A DNA stretch of 64,000 bases from the NCBI RefSeq assembly GCF_027111275.1, contig NZ_CP114286.1:3830501-3894500 (forward strand), in the 5' to 3' direction. This stretch comes from Flavobacterium luteolum. GTDB taxonomy: Bacteria > Bacteroidota > Bacteroidia > Flavobacteriales > Flavobacteriaceae. The notes under the pieces were generated by a model. It saw nothing but the letters and a program-made list of their open reading frames with translations. It made no database searches and was not told the DNA's origin. Each line of letters starts with the position of its first letter. The first letter of the stretch is position 1. Shown here in pieces: positions 57,609 through 64,000 of the stretch. The translations under genes were made by a program, and so were the position numbers.

Positions 57609-58733
57609 TTACTTAGGTTGGTTTTGATAGGTTTCGATTTCAAAAATTAAAGTTGCATTTGGTGGAATAACTCCGCCAGCGCCTTTTTCGCCATAAGCTA
57701 AATTTGAAGGTAGGAAGAAAGTTGCTTTTTCTCCGTCTGTCATCATATCAAGGGCTTCAATAAAACCAGGGATCATTCCATCTTTTTTACCAACTGTAAA
57801 AGGAAAAGCTTTGTAACCGCCTTGTGCATCTCTGTTTGCATCATATTTACCGTATGCTTTTGCTACTTGAGCCATGCTGCTGTCGAATAGAGTGCCATCT
57901 TCAAAATATCCTGCATAGTGAAAATAGATTGTAGAACCTTCAGCACCTTTAACGCCAGTACCTTTTTGAGTTACTACGTATTTTAAACCAGAAGTTGTAG
58001 TGGTTGCTTTAGCTTTTAAGTCTTTAAAATACGTAGCTTTAGCAGTCACTACTTTTTTAGCTTCTTCTTTTTTAGCAGCCTCTTTTTTTACATCATCACT
58101 TAAAACTTTTAAAGCATCAAATTTCTTTGCTGCCGCACCTTTACGTGTAATAACAATTTTTGTCATTACATCGTCCTGAACAATTTTATTTACATTATCC
58201 ATCCCAGAAACAACATGGCCAAAAATAGTATGTTTTCCGTTTAACCAAGGAGTATCTTTATGAGTAATGAAAAATTGGCTTCCATTGGTTGCTGGGCCAG
58301 AATTTGCCATTGCTAGAACACCGCCTTTTTCGAATTTTAAATCGTCTACAAATTCATCTTTAAACGAATATCCTGGGCCTCCAGAACCATTTCCGTCAGG
58401 ATCACCACCTTGAATCATGAAATCGTTAATAACTCTGTGAAATTTTAATCCGTTGTAAAATGGTTTTCCTTTAAGCGACGCTTTGACATTAGGATTTGTA
58501 CCTTCTACCAAAGTAATAAAGTTTGCTACTGTTACAGGAGCTTTTACATATTCTAAAGAAAGAACAATATCTCCTTTTGAAGTAGAGATTGTAGCAAAAA
58601 TTCCGTCACCAGGATTTGCGGCTACAACTGCTTTGCTTGTAGGTTTTGCTGCTGGTTTTGTTGCAGGCTTTTTAGTTTGAGCTTGAATATTTACTATTGC
58701 TAAGCAAAATAAAAATAGAAATTTATATTTCAT
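57609..58733 (-). CDS. Exported cyclophilin-FKBP fusion peptidyl-prolyl isomerase
   Basis: A 374-residue exported protein containing two unrelated prolyl-isomerase domains. Signal peptide MKYKFLFLFCLAIVNIQA; Ala/Pro/Lys-rich linker (about 20-45); cyclophilin domain (about 47-200) with FYNGLKFHRVINDFMIQGGD, NGSQFFITHKDTPWLNGKHT and FGHVVSGMD; Lys-rich linker; FKBP domain (about 250-372) with IYFHYAGYFEDGTLFDSS and MIPGFIEALDMMTDGEKATF ending in IPPNATLIFEIETY. It assists folding of periplasmic or outer-membrane proteins. It is the last gene of the nrnA / gldI / PPIase / PPIase operon and is followed by a terminator. It lacks the lipobox of its neighbour. Confidence 0.93.
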   Translation of the reverse strand: MKYKFLFLFCLAIVNIQAQTKKPATKPAAKPTSKAVVAANPGDGIFATISTSKGDIVLSLEYVKAPVTVANFITLVEGTNPNVKASLKGKPFYNGLKFHRVINDFMIQGGDPDGNGSGGPGYSFKDEFVDDLKFEKGGVLAMANSGPATNGSQFFITHKDTPWLNGKHTIFGHVVSGMDNVNKIVQDDVMTKIVITRKGAAAKKFDALKVLSDDVKKEAAKKEEAKKVVTAKATYFKDLKAKATTTTSGLKYVVTQKGTGVKGAEGSTIYFHYAGYFEDGTLFDSSMAQVAKAYGKYDANRDAQGGYKAFPFTVGKKDGMIPGFIEALDMMTDGEKATFFLPSNLAYGEKGAGGVIPPNATLIFEIETYQNQPK

Positions 58734-58763
58734 TGCTTTTAAAATTTTAAGTCTTTAATTCAA

Positions 58764-59840
58764 TTACTGTTTGTCTGAGATCTGGATTTCGAAGATGATA
58801 TTAGCATTTGGCGGAATCACACCTCCAGCACCAGTTGCTCCATAAGCTAAGTGAGATGGAATGAAAAGAACTGCTTTGTCTCCGTAAGATAATTGCTCAA
58901 CTCCTTCAATAAAACCAGGAATTAAACCATCTTTTTTACCAGCTTGAAATTGAATTGGTTGGTAGCCGCCTTGTGCTGCTCTCGCAGGATCGTATTTTCC
59001 GAATTGTTTTGCCACTTCTTCAATACTAGCGTCAAATAAAGTTCCGTCTTCAAGGAAACCAGCGTAGTGAATGTAAATTGGACTTCCTGCAGCAGGTTTT
59101 TTACCGCTTCCTTTTTCTGTAATTACATATTCTAAACCACTAGTAGTCTTGGTTGCTTTTGCTTTTAAAGCCGCATAATAATCTACTTTTTCTTTTTGAA
59201 CGCCAGCGTATTTGCTTTGTTCTTTTGCAATGTCAGCAAAATAATCATGGAATACTTTTACAGCATCAAATTTCTTAGCGGCTTCACCATTTCTGATAAT
59301 AGTTATAGAAACGATATTGTCGCCTTGTACCACTTTGTTTACTACTTCCTGATCTTTTGCATCTACAACATGGCCAAAAATGGTGTGTTTTCCGTCTAGC
59401 CAAGGAGTTTCAACATGTGTGATAAAAAATTGGCTGCTGTTTGTGCCTGGACCATTATTAGCCATTGCCAAAACACCTGCTTTGTCAAATTTTAAATCTG
59501 AAAATTCATCTTTAAATTTATAACCAGTATCTCCAGAACCAGTACCTAATGGATCACCACTCTGAATCATGAAGCTTTCAATAACTCTATGGAATTTCAA
59601 ACCATCAAAGAAGGGCTTGTTTTTAAGGTTTTCATGTGTTACAAACTCGTTTTTACCTTCAGCCAAAGTCACGAAGTTAGCGACCGTTATTGGGGCTTTT
59701 TTGTAATCAAGTTCTACAATAATGTGACCTTTGTTTGTCTCGATGTCAGCATATAAACCATCTGGCAGATTGCTATGGTCGTCTTTACAAGAATAAAATG
59801 AGCTTACGGCTATTAGTAATAATAAAATACTCTTTTTCAT
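58764..59840 (-). CDS. Cyclophilin-FKBP fusion peptidyl-prolyl isomerase lipoprotein
   Basis: A 358-residue paralog of the downstream gene, here with a lipobox (SSFYSC, Cys18). Cyclophilin domain about 25-180 (FFDGLKFHRVIESFMIQSGD, TNSSQFFITHVETPWLDGKH), helical linker (YFADIAKEQSKYAGVQKEKV), and FKBP domain about 235-356 (IYIHYAGFLEDGTLFDASIE, LIPGFIEGVEQLSYGDKAVL, YGATGAGGVIPPNANIIFEI). The two fusions are clearly tandem duplicates that diverged in anchoring: one lipid-anchored, one soluble. Spacing is 13 bp from gldI and 30 bp to the next gene. Confidence 0.93.
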   Translation of the reverse strand: MKKSILLLLIAVSSFYSCKDDHSNLPDGLYADIETNKGHIIVELDYKKAPITVANFVTLAEGKNEFVTHENLKNKPFFDGLKFHRVIESFMIQSGDPLGTGSGDTGYKFKDEFSDLKFDKAGVLAMANNGPGTNSSQFFITHVETPWLDGKHTIFGHVVDAKDQEVVNKVVQGDNIVSITIIRNGEAAKKFDAVKVFHDYFADIAKEQSKYAGVQKEKVDYYAALKAKATKTTSGLEYVITEKGSGKKPAAGSPIYIHYAGFLEDGTLFDASIEEVAKQFGKYDPARAAQGGYQPIQFQAGKKDGLIPGFIEGVEQLSYGDKAVLFIPSHLAYGATGAGGVIPPNANIIFEIQISDKQ

Positions 59841-59853
59841 TTTAAGATATTGT

Positions 59854-60510
<657 letters not shown>

Positions 60511-60518
60511 GATTTGGA

Positions 60519-61523
60519 CTATAATTTTAGTTTTTTTACTAAATCTTCAAATTTATTAATGGTGTTTTCCATAGAATCTTCAGATCTTCCTCCAGCTGCA
60601 TTAACATGTCCGCCTCCGTTAAAGTGATCTCTTGCAAATTGATTTACATCAAATCCTCCTTGAGAACGGAAAGAAATTTTAATTATTTTTTCTTCTTTGT
60701 TTTCAATAAATATAGCTGTAAAAACAATTCCGCGAATGCTTAAGCCATAGTTTACAATTCCTTCAGTATCTCCTTTTACATAGTTAAACGAATCCAGTTC
60801 TTCCTGTGTAAGAGTCATGTAAGACGTTTTATGTTCTTCAAAAATTTTCATATTTTGAAGTGCACGGCCTAATAACTGCAAACGGCTAAAAGAACTATTA
60901 TCGTATAGTAAAACCGGAATTTGAGTGTTTTCAACTCCTAAATCAATTAATTCGGCAATAATTCTATGCGTGTTTCCTGTAGTTCCTGGAAAACGGAATG
61001 AACCAGAATCAGTCAAAATTCCAGTATAGATACAAGTTGCTATGGTTTTATCGATATCTTCTTTTTTATTTAAAAAGGCAATAAAATTATAAACCATTTC
61101 ACAAGTAGATCCGAAAGAAGTGTCTGAGTACGTATAAGCAGCATAATCATGAGGTTTTTCATGATGATCGATCATGATAAATGGTGCTGTAAGTTTTGCC
61201 AGAGTATGCTCCATTTCGCCAGTGCGATGAAAAGCATTAAAATCCAGCGTAAAAATAAGTTCAGCTTCTTCTAATATTTTAATGCAGTTTTGAGTGTCTT
61301 TTTCATAAACTTTAACTGTTTCTGAACCTGGAAGCCAAGCTAAAAAATCAGGAAAATCATTTGGAGAAATAACTGTTGGCTGATGATTATTTTTGAGTAA
61401 AAAATGGTATAAAGCTAGAGTCGAACCCATGGCGTCACCATCTGGTCCTCTGTGCGGAATAATTGCAATTTTCTTTGGCGTAGCAAGCAATAATTGAATT
61501 GCTTGAATATCTTGTATTTTCAT
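60519..61523 (-). CDS. DHH/DHHA1 phosphoesterase (NrnA-like nanoRNase/pAp phosphatase)
   Basis: A 334-residue cytoplasmic phosphoesterase. The DHH domain shows KKIAIIPHRGPDGDAMGSTL (metal-binding HxGPDGD, about residues 17-36), ELIFTLDFNAFHRTG, MIDHHEKPHDYAAY (the DHH motif, about residues 117-130) and TGILTDSGSFRFPGTT. The C-terminal DHHA1 domain includes NQFARDHFNGGGHVNAAGG (GGGH substrate site, about residues 302-312). This is the NrnA-type layout, which degrades very short RNAs, pAp or cyclic dinucleotide products such as pApA. It is the first gene of the operon leading into gldI, a linkage also known in other Flavobacteria. Confidence 0.93.
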   Translation of the reverse strand: MKIQDIQAIQLLLATPKKIAIIPHRGPDGDAMGSTLALYHFLLKNNHQPTVISPNDFPDFLAWLPGSETVKVYEKDTQNCIKILEEAELIFTLDFNAFHRTGEMEHTLAKLTAPFIMIDHHEKPHDYAAYTYSDTSFGSTCEMVYNFIAFLNKKEDIDKTIATCIYTGILTDSGSFRFPGTTGNTHRIIAELIDLGVENTQIPVLLYDNSSFSRLQLLGRALQNMKIFEEHKTSYMTLTQEELDSFNYVKGDTEGIVNYGLSIRGIVFTAIFIENKEEKIIKISFRSQGGFDVNQFARDHFNGGGHVNAAGGRSEDSMENTINKFEDLVKKLKL

Positions 61524-61569
61524 AGTTTGCGAATTTACATTTTTTTAATGTAATGCTGAAAATATTTAG

Positions 61570-61716
61570 TCGCAGTTTTCAGTTTCAGTTTTCAGATATT
61601 TTAGGGGTAAAAAAAATGTACGTGGATGAAACTGATTCGCTATCGTGAAAACGCGGATTTGGACGGATTTTTTTATTTTGAAACTGAGAGTGTAAACTGC
61701 GACTGCGACTGAAAAC
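61570..61716. repeat. Inverted repeat of GCAGTTTTCAGTTTCAG words
   Basis: Left words TCGCAGTTTTCAGTTTCAGT (61570-61589) and right words AAACTGAGAGTGTAAACTGC / GACTGCGACTGAAAACT (61681-61716) are complementary. It fills most of the gap between the ClC gene and the nrnA operon. Confidence 0.75.
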
Positions 61717-61721
61717 TCCGT

Positions 61722-62957
61722 TTAAAGAAACCTCTGATACAATTTATATTTCGCACCTTTTACAATTTGAGATTTGTAAATTCCGACAGAACCAGAAGAA
61801 AAATAAGCAATTGTACAGGCGATTGCGATGAAGATTCCGGGAGCAATTCCGAACAATTCCATTCCCATAACGGTACAGGCAATAGGAGTGTGGGTTGCGC
61901 CTGAGAAAACCGCAACAAATCCGATTCCTGCTAAAAGAGCAATTGGCATCGGAATTACAGTTGATAAGGCACTTCCTAAAGTAGCTCCGACAAAAAATAA
62001 CGGCGTTACTTCGCCACCTTTAAATCCAGCTCCTAACGTGAATCCGGTGAATAAAATTTTTAGCAGGAAATCGTACCATTGGTTTGTATTGGAAAAAGAA
62101 TCGACAATAACGGGAACTCCCAAACCAGAGAATTTTGTAAATCCGAAACCAGCAATGGCAATAGCCAAAACTACACCACCAATTACAGGACGAAGTGGAG
62201 GATATTTAATATTTTTTGAAAAAAGAGAACCCCAGAAATGTGTGCTTCTAGAAAATAATAGAGCAGCAAATCCAGATAAAATTCCAACAATTATAGTAAA
62301 AACAATGTTGTTTAAACTAAGTTCTGGAACAATTGGAATACTGCAATGTGTATGTTTAATTTCCCAGAATTCTACAGTAAAATAAGCTGCATAAGCAACT
62401 AAGAAAGAAAGAAGAATGCTTTTAAAATTAATTTTACTGAAATATAAAACTTCCAAAGCAAAAATAGCTCCCGCAAGAGGAGTTCCAAAAACAGAAGCAA
62501 ATCCAGCACTGATACCTAGAATGATTAAAATTCTGCGTTCAGAATTATTTAGATTGAAAAACTTTGTGAATTGATCGGCAATTGCGCCTCCCATTTGAAC
62601 GGCTGTTCCTTCGCGTCCTGCAGATCCTCCAAATAAATGAGTCAAAAGCGTTCCTAAAAGAACTAATGGAGCCATTTTAAAAGGAATGACTTTTTTAGGG
62701 TTTTCGTATTCTTCCAGTAAAAGATTGTTTCCTTTTGCAACTGATTCTCCCCAATAATAATAACTCAATCCAACTAGAAATCCGCCGAAAGGTAAAAGCC
62801 AAATAATCCAATCATGCTGAATTCTAAATTGCGTCACCCATTCTAAAGAAACTAAGAAAAATGCTGAAGCCGATCCGGAAAGTATACCTATTAATGCACA
62901 GATAAGAATCCATTTTGGAAGAGAAAGCAGGAATTGTTTTGGATTTAATGAAGTCAT
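61722..62957 (-). CDS. ClC family chloride channel / H+-Cl- antiporter
   Basis: A 411-residue membrane protein with about ten helices and the ClC filter motifs: GGSAGREGTAVQMGGAIADQF (about residues 110-130, including the gating Glu of GREG), SAGFASVFGTPLAGAIFALE, and GAGFKGGEVTPLFFVGATLG (about 300-319, counterpart of GGIFAP). No CBS domains follow, which is the simple bacterial form. The first filter motif (GSGIP) is poorly conserved, as is seen in distant bacterial ClCs, so ion selectivity, for example fluoride versus chloride, is open. It is upstream of the nrnA operon on the same strand but separated from it by a repeat element. Confidence 0.92.
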   Translation of the reverse strand: MTSLNPKQFLLSLPKWILICALIGILSGSASAFFLVSLEWVTQFRIQHDWIIWLLPFGGFLVGLSYYYWGESVAKGNNLLLEEYENPKKVIPFKMAPLVLLGTLLTHLFGGSAGREGTAVQMGGAIADQFTKFFNLNNSERRILIILGISAGFASVFGTPLAGAIFALEVLYFSKINFKSILLSFLVAYAAYFTVEFWEIKHTHCSIPIVPELSLNNIVFTIIVGILSGFAALLFSRSTHFWGSLFSKNIKYPPLRPVIGGVVLAIAIAGFGFTKFSGLGVPVIVDSFSNTNQWYDFLLKILFTGFTLGAGFKGGEVTPLFFVGATLGSALSTVIPMPIALLAGIGFVAVFSGATHTPIACTVMGMELFGIAPGIFIAIACTIAYFSSGSVGIYKSQIVKGAKYKLYQRFL

Positions 62958-62974
62958 TAATGAATTCTAAAAAG

Positions 62975-63103
62975 TTTGCCACGAATTTCGCCAATTTTCA
63001 TGAATTAAAAGGGAAAAAACAATCATTTTAATCCATTATCCCGATAGCTATCGGGAGTGCCATAAGAAAAATAATTAGTAGAATTAGCGAAATTCGTGGC
63101 AAA
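62975..63103. repeat. Inverted repeat TTTGCCACGAATTTCGC with CCCGATAGCTATCGGG in the loop
   Basis: Left arm TTTGCCACGAATTTCGCCAA and right arm TTAGCGAAATTCGTGGCAAA are complementary. CCCGATAGCTATCGGG lies at 63040-63055 in the loop. Confidence 0.85.
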
Positions 63104-63110
63104 AAAAATA

Positions 63111-63491
63111 TTATACTACAGCTGTAAATTCGATTTCCACCAAATATTCTGGAGCAACCAATTTACTGATTCCGTAAAATCCTGTAGTTGGTTTTACATC
63201 TTTAAAGAAAGCAGAGTGTGCTCTAGCTACTTCTTCGAAAGTAGAAACGTCTGTTGTGAAAATTCTTGTTCTAATAACGTCTTTCATGCTTACATTTAAA
63301 TCTTCTAAAACTTTTTCTACTCGTTCCAAAATATTATACGTTTGAGCATAAGCGTCATCAGCTTTTACTTTATCGCCGTCAACAATGGCTACAGTTCCAG
63401 AAACTTCCACAATATTGCCAATTCTTACGGCACGGCAATATCCCATTTTGTCTTCCCACGGAGATCCAGTTAAGATGTTTTCTCTTTTCAT
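63111..63491 (-). CDS. RidA/YjgF family protein
   Basis: A 126-residue protein of the RidA (YER057c/UK114) family, trimeric enzymes that hydrolyse reactive enamine/imine intermediates such as 2-aminoacrylate. Visible features are MGYCRAVRIGNIVEVSGTVA, the helix region AQTYNILERVEKVLEDLNVS, VIRTRIFTTDVSTFEEVARA (with the conserved Arg that binds the substrate carboxylate, about residue 93), and the C-terminal LVAPEYLVEIEFTAVV with the family Glu. The sequence MKDVIRTRIFTTD is closest to the RidA-like YjgH/Rid subgroups. Monocistronic between a repeat element and a terminator. Confidence 0.93.
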   Translation of the reverse strand: MKRENILTGSPWEDKMGYCRAVRIGNIVEVSGTVAIVDGDKVKADDAYAQTYNILERVEKVLEDLNVSMKDVIRTRIFTTDVSTFEEVARAHSAFFKDVKPTTGFYGISKLVAPEYLVEIEFTAVV

Positions 63492-63588
63492 TTTTTATAA
63501 TTTTTGCGAATTTGTCTGTATGGTTTTAAAAGCAAATTCAGGTTGATTAAAGATGCTGCAATTTAAGAATTATGGTTTTTACAGCGAT

Positions 63589-63629
63589 TAAAAAAAGCTT
63601 GAAATCAATTCAGAAATCAAGCTTTTTTG
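63589..63629. terminator. Terminator between cbpM and ridA
   Basis: Stem AAAAAAGCTTGA/TCAAGCTTTTTT with a 14-base loop. T runs lie on both strands, so it ends the dnaJ-cbpM transcript. Confidence 0.82.
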
Positions 63630-63641
63630 TGATATTAATCG

Positions 63642-63947
63642 TTATTCAGTTTCTTTTTCTTCGTATAGTCGAAGCTTGTTTTGTACCGTATTTAAATTTT
63701 GCTGTAAGGCCTCAATCTTATTTAATAAATGTGCAATTGCATCAATTCCTTCCAGATTTATTTTAAGATCGTAATGCATTCGAATCATTTTTTCGACCGT
63801 TGGAAGCTGTTCTGGTTCCAGAAATTCGTCATTTTCTTGTGTAATAATATGAATGAGTCCATAATTATTAAGTTCGGTTATAAAAGTATTTTCAATTTCG
63901 TGGTAAATACAAAACTGTTTTATCTGGATCAAATTTTTATTTTTCAT
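63642..63947 (-). CDS. cbpM: Chaperone modulator CbpM
   Basis: A 101-residue MerR-like adaptor that binds and inhibits the J-domain protein CbpA. The chain opens NLIQIKQFCIYHEIENTFIT, followed by LNNYGLIHIITQENDEFLEP, which is the winged-helix-like part, LPTVEKMIRMHYDLKINLEG (about residues 48-67) and a C-terminal coiled coil (LLNKIEALQQNLNTVQNKLR). It overlaps by 11 bp the 3' end of a dnaJ/cbpA-like gene that runs off the window, the standard cbpA-cbpM arrangement, which supports translational coupling. Confidence 0.9.
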   Translation of the reverse strand: MKNKNLIQIKQFCIYHEIENTFITELNNYGLIHIITQENDEFLEPEQLPTVEKMIRMHYDLKINLEGIDAIAHLLNKIEALQQNLNTVQNKLRLYEEKETE

Positions 63948-64000
63948 GACTTCTGAGTTTTGCTAATTCTTCAAATAATTCTTTTTCTTTATTCGACAGT
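63937..64000 (-). CDS. DnaJ/CbpA co-chaperone, 3' end only
   Basis: Only the last 20 codons or so are in the window: LSNKEKELFEELAKLRSHEK-stop, in the frame that overlaps the cbpM start. The ending LS-x-KEKELFEELAKL matches the C-terminus of DnaJ/CbpA proteins (such as '...LF.KLA..'). Identification rests on this match plus the coupled cbpM gene; the J domain and substrate-binding domains would be beyond the window end. Confidence 0.7.
   Translation of the reverse strand, partial: LSNKEKELFEELAKLRSHEK

Noticed and set aside
61828..62385. Open frame of 185 codons on the plus strand
   Set aside because: It lies entirely antisense to the ClC channel gene, whose motifs are clear; the frame has proline/lysine-rich random-looking sequence and no domain.

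Overview
The window is chromosomal DNA from a Bacteroidota bacterium, most likely Flavobacterium or a close relative. The evidence is: low G+C; A-rich translation starts with almost no Shine-Dalgarno sequences; candidate promoters with the flavobacterial -7 box TANNTTTG; a gliding-motility lipoprotein (GldI); a type IX secretion (T9SS) sorting domain on an ELWxxDGT-repeat protein; a GH92 mannosidase; and a Bacteroidetes-type curli (csg) operon. I see no rRNA, tRNA, CRISPR array, insertion sequence or intact prophage.

Layout. 0-3 kb: prfA and a putative outer-membrane protein. 3-9.6 kb (minus strand): a run of small envelope/stress genes (coiled-coil protein, holin-like, YtxH, lmo0937-like, outer-membrane barrel, lipoprotein) beside an AraC regulator / CheY-like receiver / CHASE3-PAS histidine kinase operon, then csbD and dps. 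9.8-14 kb (plus): pyrF, a BtuF-like metal/cobalamin-binding protein, a 900-bp region carrying a tandem duplication, and katA. 14-18.4 kb (minus): purU, a DUF4197 lipoprotein, a Coa1-like protein, an L,D-transpeptidase. 18.7-22.1 kb: fused isobutyryl-CoA mutase icmF, followed by a cluster of nested palindromes. 22.6-28.8 kb: small accessory genes (XRE regulator, secreted proteins, GNAT, truncated TPR protein, Bro-N protein). 28.9-33.3 kb: four small secreted paralogs and an AraC regulator linked by a repeated palindromic site. 33.5-40 kb: esterase, collagen-like lipoprotein, terC, and two divergent glutamine synthetases of different families. 40.4-45.9 kb: curli operon csgA-csgB-csgE-csgF-csgG-lipoprotein. 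46-51.5 kb: purM, GH92 mannosidase and hypotheticals. 51.7-64 kb (minus): M61 peptidase, DUF2805 protein, fatty-acid-hydroxylase-family protein, GlsB, aqpZ, DoxX, EamA transporter, a nrnA-gldI-PPIase-PPIase operon, a ClC channel, ridA, cbpM and the 3' end of a dnaJ/cbpA gene.

Most notable is the curli operon. The CsgE chaperone is split by a -1 frameshift exactly at an A10-G run that contains the dnaX-type heptamer A-AAA-AAG in the correct phase. The unshifted product is a stand-alone CsgH-like domain; the shifted product is a CsgH-like/CsgE fusion. Upstream of csgA is a direct repeat with the sequence and spacing of a LytTR-regulator site. A second candidate system is the secreted paralog family: the palindrome AACCGTTATAGGTT lies exactly 114 bp upstream of three of the genes and again in front of the adjacent AraC gene. 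A third theme is the very high density of intergenic inverted-repeat elements, belonging to several recognisable families. Within families the two arms differ between copies in a coordinated way, and copies sit between recently duplicated genes.
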